Shown: one piece after another, positions 53,966 to 62,472 of the stretch
Layout: every line of letters begins with the position of its first letter
Position numbering within the stretch: the first letter of the stretch is position 1
Origin: G965220825 sp965220825
Lineage (GTDB): Bacteria > Pseudomonadota > Alphaproteobacteria > UBA828
Assembly: GCA_965220825.1 (NCBI GenBank)
Contig: OZ244839.1
Location: forward strand, 1,488,001 to 1,552,000
DNA: 64,000 bases
Direction of reading: 5' to 3'
Made by a program: the position numbers and the translations under genes
The notes under the pieces: model-generated
Database searches by the model: none
What the model saw: only the letters and a program-made list of their open reading frames with translations
What the model was told of the DNA's origin: nothing

Positions 53966-55914
53966 GCGGCTCCCCCTTCCGGTGCAAGTGTCGCCGGCAT
54001 GGGCTTGAACTGGCAGCCATCGACGAAGAGATCGAAGAAATCCGGTGCGGTTTCGAGTTCCACATGCTCGATCGCCTGCACGTCGCGCTCCAGGGCCCGG
54101 CGCCTGGAAACGGAGAGCAGAACCTCCCGCGCGCCCCGGATCGCGGTGTTGCCGACCTTGACGATGCGCTCCTCCGGCAGCGGCGCCAGAAGACCGATGG
54201 AGACGGCGTTCCGCACATTCACGTGGTTGGCGAAGCCGCCGGCAAGGAACAAGCGGTCGATGTCCGCCGGGTCCGTATCGAGCGTGCGCATGGCGATGTA
54301 CTGGCCGCAATAGTTCGCGGCCTTTGCCTGTCCCAGATTACCGGCGTCCTCCCGCGAGAAGGTGATCCCGTATTCCGGCGCGACCGTCATGTCGAACCGC
54401 TTGCGGTCGGCGGCGAACGCGCCCTTGGCCGTGAAGAGGCCGGTGCGGCGAAGCTCCGCCAGCAGGTCGACGAGGCCCGAGCCGCAAAGGCCCCGGGGCG
54501 GGCCACCGCCGATGGTCGTCCACGCCGCCGTCCCGTCGTCCGCGAGCCGCACGGATTCGATGGCGCCGTCGCAGGCCGGCATTCCGTAGCGCACCAGCCC
54601 TCCCTCGAAAGCGGGCCCGGCCGGGCAGGAGGCGGCGAGCATGCGGCCGCCGGCCTTGAGCACCACCTCGGTGTTGGTCCCCATGTCGACGAACATGGCC
54701 GTGCCGGCGTTCGTGAACGCCTCTCCCAAAGCGACCAGGCCGGCGGCGGCGTCGCCGCCCACATGGCTTGCGATCAGCGGCAGCCCGTAGACCCGCGCCT
54801 TCGGATTCGCCAGCAATCCGAGATGCCGCGGGCGAGCGCTGAGCGCCGTGTCGGCACGGTCGCCGGCGAGGCAGGCACGCTCCACCGAGGACTTGTAGGG
54901 CCTCTGACCGATCCCCTGGACGTCGAGCTTGAACATGAGGTCGCGCATCGCCGCGTTGGCGGCAACCGCGATTTCGTAAATGACGTGGCGGCTCACGCCG
55001 AGGCTCTCGCAGGCTTCGAGCACGGCCCGGTTGATGGCGGACGCAGCGGCCTTCTGCAGCTCCTGCGCCGGATCGTCCCGGTCGTAGGAAATGCGGCTCA
55101 TCACGTCGCTGCCGCCGAAGCCTTGAGGATTCTCGAAGGCTGCGGCGTGGACGCTCCGTCCGCTCTCCAGGTCCACGAAATCCAGCACGACGGTGGTGGT
55201 GCCGAGGTCCACCGCGAGCCCCAGCATGGACCCCCGGTAGCGGTCAATGGCCTCGCCGTCCAGCAGCACCGCATCCCCCTCGCGCGTCACCGCAGGGTCG
55301 AACGCGCCGTGCCGGGAGCCGGGATCAAGGCCCAGGATACGCGGACGCCGCTGGAGCGGCGCGAACGCCACCTCCTCGCGCTCCCGCAGAACGACGGCCT
55401 GGCAGGCCAGGCGGTAGTTCCCGCGCAAGAACGATTCCGCGTCCGTCCGGGGCGCGAGCGCTTCCGCGCCCGCCGTCACCTCGACCACGCATTCGTGGCA
55501 GCGCCCCGTGCGCTGGCAGGACGTCGGCACGTGGAGTGAGAGCGCATCCGCCCGGTCGAAGAGCGTCGGGCCGGTGGCGGGTTCCGCCGCTTCACCGCTA
55601 TCCGTACCGCGGCGGCGGGCGGCGGCGGTGCGGACGCCCGCGATCCGCTTCCGCGCACGGTCGTAGGCGCCCGAATCGGTCTCCCACGCCGCGCGGTAGT
55701 CGAACTTGCCGTCGTGCCCACAGGCACCGGCACCGCCCTCGGCAGCGGGAGGAAGCCGGTTGCGGCACTTGAAATCGGCCGTGCAGAGATCGTGCCTGTC
55801 GCGATAGGGGCAACGGAACGCGGCCTGGGCGTCGGCATGGCTCACGATATCCGAAAGGATCTCCGTGAGCCGATCCAGCCGTTCCTGATAGTCCTTTCGG
55901 CTGATCTTTCCCAA
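53962..55914 (-). CDS. Reductive activase of corrinoid protein (RamA/RACE-like, ASKHA fold)
   Basis: This 650-residue protein of the COG3894 activase type reactivates oxidised cob(II)alamin in corrinoid proteins using ATP and a low-potential electron. A [2Fe-2S] ferredoxin domain is marked by Cys133, Cys139, Cys142 and Cys171 (CX5CX2C then C). The ASKHA ATPase part follows, with GLAVDLGTTTVVLDFVDL, AMFVDMGTNTEVVL, GLCGSGLVDLLAEL and RLFLAGGFANHVNVRNA. Residues 1-75 form an extra N-terminal segment with four cysteines (35, 44, 50, 65) not usual in the family; it may hold another metal or Fe-S site. It overlaps the MT II gene by 4 bases and follows the corrinoid protein gene by 14. Confidence 0.88.
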   Translation of the reverse strand: MGKISRKDYQERLDRLTEILSDIVSHADAQAAFRCPYRDRHDLCTADFKCRNRLPPAAEGGAGACGHDGKFDYRAAWETDSGAYDRARKRIAGVRTAAARRRGTDSGEAAEPATGPTLFDRADALSLHVPTSCQRTGRCHECVVEVTAGAEALAPRTDAESFLRGNYRLACQAVVLREREEVAFAPLQRRPRILGLDPGSRHGAFDPAVTREGDAVLLDGEAIDRYRGSMLGLAVDLGTTTVVLDFVDLESGRSVHAAAFENPQGFGGSDVMSRISYDRDDPAQELQKAAASAINRAVLEACESLGVSRHVIYEIAVAANAAMRDLMFKLDVQGIGQRPYKSSVERACLAGDRADTALSARPRHLGLLANPKARVYGLPLIASHVGGDAAAGLVALGEAFTNAGTAMFVDMGTNTEVVLKAGGRMLAASCPAGPAFEGGLVRYGMPACDGAIESVRLADDGTAAWTTIGGGPPRGLCGSGLVDLLAELRRTGLFTAKGAFAADRKRFDMTVAPEYGITFSREDAGNLGQAKAANYCGQYIAMRTLDTDPADIDRLFLAGGFANHVNVRNAVSIGLLAPLPEERIVKVGNTAIRGAREVLLSVSRRRALERDVQAIEHVELETAPDFFDLFVDGCQFKPMPATLAPEGGAA

Positions 55915-55928
55915 CGGGCGCGCCTTGG

Positions 55929-56678
55929 CTATCCGTGCTCTTCCATCAGCCGCTTGGCCAGCGCGACGCAGGAGAGCGCGTCTTTCCCATAGCCGTCCGC
56001 GCCCATGTCGTCGGCGAACTCCTGGGTGACCGGCGCGCCGCCTACCATGACCATCACATCGTCGCGGATGTCGGCGTCGATCATGGCTTCGATGGTCGAG
56101 CCCATGTTGGGCATGGTGGTGGTAAGCAGCGCCGACATGCCGACGATGGGCGCGCCGTGCTCTTCCACCGCGGCGATGAACTCGTCCTCGGACGTGTCCA
56201 CCCCCAGGTCGATCACGTCGAAGCCCGCGCCAGACAGCATCATGATGCAGAGATTCTTGCCGATATCGTGAAGGTCGCCCTTGACGGTGCCCATGACCAC
56301 GGTGCCGAGGGATTCGACGCCCGAGGCGGAGAGAATGGGCTCGATATGGGCCATGCCCGCCTTCATCGCCCGCGCGCAGGCCAGCACCTCGGGCACGAAG
56401 ATGAAGTTCTCGCGGAACTTGATGCCGACGATGCCCATACCGGCGATCAGCGCATCGTCCATGATCTCGATGGCCTCCACGCCCTCTTCCAGCGCCTTCC
56501 TGGTGAGTGCATCGACGGTGTGGTTGTCTCCTTCGACGAGTGCGGCCGCGATGTCCTGCATGAGCGGGCGAACACGCGCGAAGAGTTCGATATTGCGCGC
56601 GACTTCCTCCGGCCGCTCGAGGAACTCCTCGATTTCAGCGCGGATCGTCTCGTTCGCGATATCGGAGAGTTCGGCCAT
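55929..56678 (-). CDS. Corrinoid (B12-binding) methyl-carrier protein
   Basis: This 249-residue methyl carrier of the MtbC/MtaC/OdmC type has a helical cap domain (residues 20-115) followed by a Rossmann B12-binding domain. The cobalt-ligating motif D-x-H-x-x-G is GDLHDIGKN with His137. The typical VGMSALLTTTMPNM and MVGGAPVTQEFADDMGADGYG strands contact the corrin. The protein shuttles the methyl group between the methyl donor enzyme and the methyltetrahydrofolate-forming enzyme, and is kept active by the RACE-like protein encoded next door. Confidence 0.92.
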   Translation of the reverse strand: MAELSDIANETIRAEIEEFLERPEEVARNIELFARVRPLMQDIAAALVEGDNHTVDALTRKALEEGVEAIEIMDDALIAGMGIVGIKFRENFIFVPEVLACARAMKAGMAHIEPILSASGVESLGTVVMGTVKGDLHDIGKNLCIMMLSGAGFDVIDLGVDTSEDEFIAAVEEHGAPIVGMSALLTTTMPNMGSTIEAMIDADIRDDVMVMVGGAPVTQEFADDMGADGYGKDALSCVALAKRLMEEHG

Positions 56679-56729
56679 GCTGGGCTGGATCCGTGGACGA
56701 GGAAGGTCGGGGCCGGGCGCCGGGCGCGC

Positions 56730-57770
56730 TCAGTGAAGCCCGCCGTGCCAGTCCCGCACGGCGCGGGGGATTTCGCGCAGGTTCTCGACCGCCGTCTGGA
56801 GCGGGATGGCGCATTCCGGCCCGACCGCCTGCACGCCCGCGTCGAGATTGGCGTAGACCTCGCGCCGCACATCGTCGGGTCCCTTGGCGAAAAGCGTTTC
56901 GGGATTGTTGATGTTGCCGATGAGGGAAACGCGGTCGTCCATCGCCGCCATGGATTCCGCCGGTTCGTTCTTGGAATCGAAATGGAAGGCGGCGATGCCG
57001 GTCTCGGCGATATAGCCCATGCGGTCCACCGTGCGCCCGCAGATGTGAAGGATCAGCGGCACGGGAAGGCGCTCCACGAACTCGATATGGAGGTCCTTGA
57101 GGTAGCGCTTGTAATAGTCGGCGCTCACCAGGTCGCCGGTGGCGTGATCGGGAAGCGTGAGCGCGTCGGCGCCGGCCTCGATCTGTGCCAGGCCGAACTG
57201 AACCGTCGCCTCCTTCATGCGGTCGAGCGCGAGCTTCGTCTTGCCCGGGTCGTCGAGGGACATGAGCAGGAAGGGCTCCACCCCGAAGCAGTGATAGCCG
57301 AGAGTCCACGGCCCCATGGTCTTGCCGATGATGGCGACGTCGTTGCCAAACTCGTTGCGAAGGAGCCGGATGGCGTCGATCACGCAACGCATGTCGGGAT
57401 GCATGAGGAAGTCGTTGGGGATGCGGATATCTTCCACGTCACGCCAGATCGGCTCGCGCATCCGCACGGTGGGCCAGTTGTCCTTCTGCTCCCACTGCAT
57501 CTTGCAGCCGAGTGCGGAGGATTCCTGAATGATGGAGAAGACCGGCATGATGCTGTCGAAGCCGAGCTCGGTGTGGCCCGTGGCGGCGAGGCGTGCCATG
57601 GCTTCCGCATCGCGGTTCGCGAACGGGAAGTTCGCGTCCACCAGGTCCATCAGCTCGACGGTGGCAATGGAGGTGGGGTTGCACACCGGCGTGCGGTCCA
57701 CCGGCTCGCGCCGGAGCCCGGCGAGCACGCGCTCGCGGCCGTTCATGGGAGGCACTTTCGCCATCGTCAT
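56730..57770 (-). CDS. Uroporphyrinogen decarboxylase-family methyltransferase (MT I / MtaA-like)
   Basis: This 346-residue barrel protein of the UroD superfamily has the zinc-ligand set of methylcobamide methyltransferases: His242 and Cys244 in LILHICGRTVDRMG and Cys320 in AVGPECAIPL. The UroD Asp needed for heme synthesis is not in its usual context. In O-demethylase systems such proteins take the methyl from the substrate (MT I); in methanogens MtaA/MtbA move it to coenzyme M. With MT II, a corrinoid protein and an activase alongside, the MT I role is more likely. The substrate is unknown. ATG 57770 or 57764 may start it. Confidence 0.85.
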   Translation of the reverse strand: MTMAKVPPMNGRERVLAGLRREPVDRTPVCNPTSIATVELMDLVDANFPFANRDAEAMARLAATGHTELGFDSIMPVFSIIQESSALGCKMQWEQKDNWPTVRMREPIWRDVEDIRIPNDFLMHPDMRCVIDAIRLLRNEFGNDVAIIGKTMGPWTLGYHCFGVEPFLLMSLDDPGKTKLALDRMKEATVQFGLAQIEAGADALTLPDHATGDLVSADYYKRYLKDLHIEFVERLPVPLILHICGRTVDRMGYIAETGIAAFHFDSKNEPAESMAAMDDRVSLIGNINNPETLFAKGPDDVRREVYANLDAGVQAVGPECAIPLQTAVENLREIPRAVRDWHGGLH

Positions 57771-57778
57771 CGCTCCCT

Positions 57779-58426
57779 TCAGGTCTGGGCCTGGGCGCTG
57801 GGCGCGGCAAGCACGCCACGGGCGGCGGCGGCTTCGGCCTCACGCATGGCCGCGCGCACATTGAGCGCACGAGGCAGCAGGAGACCCACCAGCTCGTCGT
57901 GAGCCGATCCGCATGGGAACCGCGCCGCCGCGCCGCCCTCCGTTTCCAGTTCTGCGAGCCGTGCAAGCCCGCGGACCACACCGTCCACGCGCCGCGCCAC
58001 CCGGTCGGCGTCCGTTCCGCCGTCGGCTTTCAGGCGATAGAGGCCGCCGCCCACATGCGCCGCCTCGATGGTGAGGTCGTTCTTCCGGTCTTCGATGCGC
58101 ATGGGACGGGGCGCGGGCACGGCATCCGGCTCGAGTTTGCAGACTTCGAGAAAGAGCCGCTTAACGGCGGCACGGTGCGCCTCGCCGCAGGCGAAGGCGA
58201 GCCGTGCCGGCTCCGCCGGAGCGGGCACCATGCCGCCCAGCACGGCCATGGCGCGCGTCACGAAGGCAAGCCGCGCCGGAACGCCGTCCCGCGCACTGTA
58301 GCTGTGCACGAGCCAGGCGGGTGCGCCGCCGCCCGCATGTTCGTAGAGACCGATGCTGATGTCATGGAAGTGCCGGTCCATGGAGACCAGCTCTATCCGC
58401 GTTCCGAGATCCAGCAAGCGGCCCAT
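57779..58426 (-). CDS. Unrecognised protein heading the corrinoid methyltransferase operon
   Basis: This is a 215-residue cytoplasmic-looking protein without membrane segments. ATG 58426 with GGGGAG 5 bases upstream is chosen; the frame also has an ATG 10 codons earlier. It contains VSMDRHFHDISIGLYEH, LAFVTRAMAVLGGMVPA, LAFACGEAHRAAVKRLFLEV and LTIEAAHVGGGLYRLKADG, none of which I can assign. Its 8-base gap to the MT I-like gene shows it is in the operon. It may be a small accessory or substrate-handling component, but nothing in the sequence proves it. Confidence 0.6.
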   Translation of the reverse strand: MGRLLDLGTRIELVSMDRHFHDISIGLYEHAGGGAPAWLVHSYSARDGVPARLAFVTRAMAVLGGMVPAPAEPARLAFACGEAHRAAVKRLFLEVCKLEPDAVPAPRPMRIEDRKNDLTIEAAHVGGGLYRLKADGGTDADRVARRVDGVVRGLARLAELETEGGAAARFPCGSAHDELVGLLLPRALNVRAAMREAEAAAARGVLAAPSAQAQT

Positions 58427-58517
58427 GACACTCCCCGCGGCACCGAACCGGCCCACCCCGGTTGCGCCGCGACAAGAATCCCAGATAGCGCCACGCGAAA
58501 CAACCGGTCGTCCTCGT

Positions 58518-58589
58518 TCAGGACGTTTGAGACGCTGGGGTTTCTTCGGCTGTCAGGTTGGCACGGTATTCTGCCGGAGTCTGTCCGCC
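58518..58589 (-). mobile_element. IS481-like transposase C-terminal remnant, second copy
   Basis: The minus strand reads GGQTPAEYRANLTAEETPAS, then QTS and TGA. This is the same C-terminal tail as at 29937-30107, here with the tyrosine codon intact. Only 23 residues remain; upstream of it, 12 bases away, lies the 77-bp palindrome. Confidence 0.6.
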
Positions 58590-58601
58590 AGTTGCCCCTC
58601 T

Positions 58602-58683
58602 TTTGGTGCGCGGGTCTCCAGGCCCGCATTTTTCTTCTTTTCGAAAAACAAAAACATGCGGGCCTGGAGACCCGCGCACCAAA
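58602..58683. repeat. Dispersed 77-bp palindrome, copy 3
   Basis: Perfect 25-base arms at 58605-58629 and 58656-58680 extend by three further T-A pairs on the outside. The centre (TTTTCTTCTTTTCGAAAAAC, then AAAAAC) is again A/T-rich. It lies between two divergent genes, so it is not a terminator of either. Confidence 0.9.
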
Positions 58684-58690
58684 CCCATCA

Positions 58691-58742
58691 TGGGGGTCTC
58701 CGAAACGGTTGATGTGTCCACCAACCGTTTCGGAGACCCCCA
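58691..58742. repeat. Perfect 21-base inverted repeat
   Basis: The left arm TGGGGGTCTCCGAAACGGTT, then G, at 58691-58711 is exactly complementary to 58722-58742, around a 10-base loop. It is unrelated in sequence to the 77-bp palindrome that ends 8 bases earlier. It may be fused ends of a lost element or a hairpin regulator. Confidence 0.85.
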
Positions 58743-58971
58743 AACTCGTACCAAGAGCCGCGTCTCATACCTGTCTGAACTTGCACACCGGTCGCCGCTA
58801 ACCATTCCAAAGGCCCGTGCAGCGGCGGAACCGCACGTCGAAGCCGCGTCGCGCCGGACAGGCCAAGCGCCCGAAAGATAAGCATTTCCGCGCGTCGTCC
58901 CGATTGACAAAATAGGGTGGGGTCAGCATGTTTGCGCCGTTCGCGGCGGAGGGGAGCAGGATTTGCGGGCC

Positions 58972-61809
58972 ATGGGCCACCGGTCTTGCCGCTGGATTGC
59001 AAGAATCCTGGGCATCGCGCTCGGCGCGGCGCTCGCAGCGGGGGTGACGCTCTCCCCGGCTCCACCGCCCGCGCATGCCGCGCTCGAAGGCGCGGCGCAG
59101 CTCGAAACCCATCGAATTCGGCAGGGCGATACGCTCTTCGAGCTGCTGGTGGCGGCCGGCGCGAGTCCGGACGATGCGGACTCGGTCGGGCGCGCCGTGG
59201 CGCGGGTCTCGAACCCGCGGCGCATCCCCGCGGGTCGGGAAATTCGCTTTTTGTTCGAGCCCGGCGAGAGTGAGCGCCGTACCCTTTTCGCCGTCAGTGT
59301 CGAGTTTGGACCGGACCGTTTCGTCGAGGTGATTCGCGACGCACAGGGGGCCTATCGCGCACGCCTGGCATCGGTCCCGCTCAAGCATGCAGCGGCTCTC
59401 ATGGCCGGATCGCCTGCGAACGACATGGTGGAGATGCGGGCGGCGCAGAACGAGACCATCGGCGGGATCCTGCTCCGCCAGGGGCTTCCCGCCCGCGCGG
59501 TGGACGCCGCGGTCAAGGCGCTCCGCACTCACTTCGACCCCCGCACCTTGATGCCGGGCCAGCGGCTTTCGATCCGTTCGACATCGGACTCCGAGGGCGA
59601 GCTCGAGCTTGGCGGCTTCGCCGTCCATCTGAAGGGCGGCGACGAGGTGGTCGCGGTACTGCCGGCGGAGGGCGGAGGCTTCGTGTCGCGCCGAATGAGC
59701 CATACGGCGTTCCACGCCATCGGGGAGGAACGCGAGCCCGCTCGGGAAGCGCAACCTGTCCCTTCCACCGCCGTGGAGGAAGCGCCCGGCCCTGCCGCCG
59801 CCGCGCCGCCCGATCCCGTACCCGACCCGGTGGCCGAAGCCGATACGGGGCTTGCCGAAGAGCGCATAACGCTCCGGCAGGAACGCACGCTCACCAACCT
59901 GTTGCTTTCGTCCGGCGTGGAGCGGGCGGAGGCGGCGCCTGCCGCGCGCAGCCTGCGGCGCGTGTTCGACCGGCGGACCTTGCCGGTCGGGACAGCCGTC
60001 GATATCGCAAGGCAAGCGCCGGAGGGTGCAACGCCCCGGCTGGTGGAGCTCCGAATCGCCCTGCAGGATGGCCGGATCATCGAGATCGAGCGCCGGCGCA
60101 AGGGCCGTTTCGAGAGCCGAATCGCGGACGCACCCGCTGCACCCGCCATAGCCGCCCTACCCGTCGCGGACGCCGAGCCGGACGAGCCCAAAGACGCGCC
60201 TGCTCCCACGCTTGCCGCAAGCTCCGAAGCCCCGCCCGAGCCCGAGCCCGCTTCCCCCCTTGCGAAGACCCGCATCGAAATACGCGCGGGCGACACGCTG
60301 ATGGCCGTGCTCCGCGAGCAGGGTATCGATCGGTTGGAGGCGGATCGGGCCATCCGGGCCGCACGCAAGCGCCTCAACCTCAAGCGCCTCGGGATCGGCC
60401 AGGAGATCATATTGTGGACCGACGCGGACGAGACCGGCGCCGCGTTTCTCCAGGGGCTCGCGATTCGGACGAGCGGCGAGCGGTATGTCCGGGTGATCCG
60501 TGCGTCGGCCACGTCGTTCGAGGCACGGCATGTGGCCGCCGCCGATCTCCGGGCTCCCGAGGTTGCGGTAACGGCGACGCCCCCCCAGATCGCGCAGCGC
60601 CCAACGGGAACGGACGATACGCCCGCAAGCCCGCCGGAGCCCGCGGCGCGGGAGGTGGAGGCCGCCGCCGTGCGCGGGAACGGCCCCGGCGGCCTCGTCT
60701 ACAAGGAAGTCGTTCTCGGGCGGGGCGACACGCTTTTCGCCAGCCTGAAGCGCGCCGGCGGCTCGGACGAGGAGTCGGAGGCGGTCGTGGCGGCCTTCCG
60801 GAAGATCCACGACCCGAGGCGGCTGCAGATCGGCCAGACTCTTTCGCTCCTGTTCGAAAGCGGACCCGAAGATTCGCTCAAGGTCGCGCGCCTCGCCCTC
60901 AACGTCGCACCGGACCAGAACGTGGTGGTGGTGCGCGACGGCGACAGCGGGTTCCTCTCCCGTTCGGAGGAACGGACGCTACACCGGGTTGTCCGCCGGG
61001 CGTCGGGTGCGATCCAGACCAGCCTGTACGAAGCGGCGGTCGCGGCCGGCGTCCCCGTCCAGGTGCTCACCGAAGTGATCCACATATTGAGCTTCGACGT
61101 GGATTTCCAGCGCGAGATCCAGCGGGGAAACCGGTTCGACCTGCTCTTCAGCGAGGCCTACGACCGTACGGGCGATGCCGTGGACAACGGCCCGGTTCAT
61201 TATCTCGCGATCGAGGCCGGCCACCGGCGGGTGGAGCTCTTCCGTTACGAACCCGAAGACGGGCCTGCGGACTATGTCGATTCCAACGGTGAGAGCGTAC
61301 GCAAGGCGCTCATGCGCACACCCATCAACGGAGCAAGGCTTTCGTCGGCCTACGGGATGCGCAAGCACCCGATCCTCGGCTACAACCGGAAGCATCTGGG
61401 TATCGATTTCGCCGCACCGACGGGAACGCCGATCTTCGCCGCCGGCGACGGCACCATCAAACGGATCGGGCGCAACGGCGGCTACGGCAAGCATGTCCAG
61501 ATCCGCCACAACGGCATCTACACCACCCTCTATGCCCATCTCAGCCGCTATGCGAACGGCATGAAGACGGGAAGGCATGTCCGGCAGGGTCAGATCATCG
61601 GCTATGTGGGTTCCACCGGGCGTTCCACCGGCCCTCATCTCCATTACGAGGTGATCGAGAACGGCACGCGGATCAACCCGGCCACGTTGAAGCTTCCGTC
61701 GGGGCGCAAGCTGGAGGGGGAGGCACTCGCCGCCTTTCAGGAGAGCGTGCGGGAGACGCGGACTCTGCTTGCGCGGCTGCCCGGCGAGACGCTGCTCGCG
61801 CGCCAGTAA
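58972..61809 (+). CDS. M23 metallopeptidase with five LysM/OapA-like modules
   Basis: This is a 945-residue cell-wall hydrolase. A signal or anchor segment (WIARILGIALGAALAAGVTL) starts it. Five related modules follow, near residues 48, 155, 298, 434 and 579, each reading about G-D-T-L, a helix, then R-x-L/I-x-x-G-Q/R. Good examples are IRQGDTLFELLVAAGA, IRAGDTLMAVLREQGI and LGRGDTLFASLKRAGG. Acidic Pro/Ala-rich linkers separate them. The C-terminal M23 domain has HLGIDFAAPTGTPIFAAGDG and GPHLHYEV with the zinc ligands. ATG 58972 is used; a TTG 9 bases earlier is possible. It likely cleaves peptidoglycan cross-links in the periplasm during growth or division. Confidence 0.9.
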   Translation: MGHRSCRWIARILGIALGAALAAGVTLSPAPPPAHAALEGAAQLETHRIRQGDTLFELLVAAGASPDDADSVGRAVARVSNPRRIPAGREIRFLFEPGESERRTLFAVSVEFGPDRFVEVIRDAQGAYRARLASVPLKHAAALMAGSPANDMVEMRAAQNETIGGILLRQGLPARAVDAAVKALRTHFDPRTLMPGQRLSIRSTSDSEGELELGGFAVHLKGGDEVVAVLPAEGGGFVSRRMSHTAFHAIGEEREPAREAQPVPSTAVEEAPGPAAAAPPDPVPDPVAEADTGLAEERITLRQERTLTNLLLSSGVERAEAAPAARSLRRVFDRRTLPVGTAVDIARQAPEGATPRLVELRIALQDGRIIEIERRRKGRFESRIADAPAAPAIAALPVADAEPDEPKDAPAPTLAASSEAPPEPEPASPLAKTRIEIRAGDTLMAVLREQGIDRLEADRAIRAARKRLNLKRLGIGQEIILWTDADETGAAFLQGLAIRTSGERYVRVIRASATSFEARHVAAADLRAPEVAVTATPPQIAQRPTGTDDTPASPPEPAAREVEAAAVRGNGPGGLVYKEVVLGRGDTLFASLKRAGGSDEESEAVVAAFRKIHDPRRLQIGQTLSLLFESGPEDSLKVARLALNVAPDQNVVVVRDGDSGFLSRSEERTLHRVVRRASGAIQTSLYEAAVAAGVPVQVLTEVIHILSFDVDFQREIQRGNRFDLLFSEAYDRTGDAVDNGPVHYLAIEAGHRRVELFRYEPEDGPADYVDSNGESVRKALMRTPINGARLSSAYGMRKHPILGYNRKHLGIDFAAPTGTPIFAAGDGTIKRIGRNGGYGKHVQIRHNGIYTTLYAHLSRYANGMKTGRHVRQGQIIGYVGSTGRSTGPHLHYEVIENGTRINPATLKLPSGRKLEGEALAAFQESVRETRTLLARLPGETLLARQ

Positions 61810-61839
61810 GGCCCCCGCCGGGCACGGGCGCGTTCCCGC

Positions 61840-62472
61840 TCAGGTCGGAAACGCGCTCCGCAGATCGGCGATCTGGGCATCGGTAAGCAGGCGCACCGGC
61901 GCGCCACGCAGCAGCAGATAGAGTTTCGCCGTCTCTTCCAGCTCCTCCGCGGCGTAGACGGCGGCCTCCAGCCCGGCCCCCGCCACAACCGGCCCGTGAT
62001 TCGCGAGCAGCATCGCATGGTGGTCGCGCGCCACGGCGCCGACGGCGTCGGCGAGGGTCTTGTCGCCCGGCCGGTAGTAGGGAATGAGCGGCAACCGCCC
62101 CACGCGCATCACGTAATAGGCGGTGATCGGCGGCAGCACGTTCGCCGGATCCACGTCGCTCAGGCAGGAGACCGCGACCGAGCATGTGCTGTGCAGATGC
62201 ACGATCGCCCGCGCGTCCCGGCGCGCCCGGTACATGGTGAGGTGAAGGAACGCCTCCTTCGACGGCGGATCGCCGGCAAGGTGCGTGCCGTCCGGCGCGA
62301 CCTTGGAGATGCGCGCGGGGTCCAAGCGGCCGAGGGAGGCGTTGGTGGGCGTTACCAGGATGCCGTCTTCGAGCAGTGCGCTGAGATTGCCCGAGGCGCC
62401 GCAGCCATAGCCGCGCGAGAACAGCGATTCACCGTGCTGCGCGATGCGCTCCCGGAGCGCCGTCTCGGTCAC
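61840..62472 (-). CDS. otnC: 3-oxo-tetronate 4-phosphate decarboxylase (class II aldolase)
   Basis: This is a 210-residue zinc-dependent class II aldolase/adducin domain. Motifs include GCGASGNLSALLEDGILVTP, the metal-binding IVHLHSTCSVAVS and LLANHGPVVAGAG. GTG 62472 overlaps the otnK stop as GTGA, fixing the start; the longer frame to 62571 lies within otnK. The pair OtnK-OtnC phosphorylates and then decarboxylates 3-oxo-tetronates in tetronate/threonate breakdown. No otnI or dehydrogenase gene is adjacent. Confidence 0.88.
   Translation of the reverse strand: MTETALRERIAQHGESLFSRGYGCGASGNLSALLEDGILVTPTNASLGRLDPARISKVAPDGTHLAGDPPSKEAFLHLTMYRARRDARAIVHLHSTCSVAVSCLSDVDPANVLPPITAYYVMRVGRLPLIPYYRPGDKTLADAVGAVARDHHAMLLANHGPVVAGAGLEAAVYAAEELEETAKLYLLLRGAPVRLLTDAQIADLRSAFPT

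Larger units (their letters stand above)
58427..58971 (+). other. Gene-free region with mobile-element debris
   Basis: This stretch of about 545 bases between the divergent corrinoid operon and the M23 peptidase holds an IS481-like tail (58518-58589), a full copy of the 77-bp palindrome and a separate 21-base perfect inverted repeat. A TTGACA at 58904-58909 lies upstream of the peptidase gene but without a good -10. The part 58743-58900 shows nothing I can assign. Confidence 0.6.

Noticed and set aside
56730..57770. True uroporphyrinogen decarboxylase (hemE)
   Set aside because: The zinc-ligand Cys/His set and the corrinoid-protein neighbours fit the methyltransferase branch; heme decarboxylase signatures are not seen.
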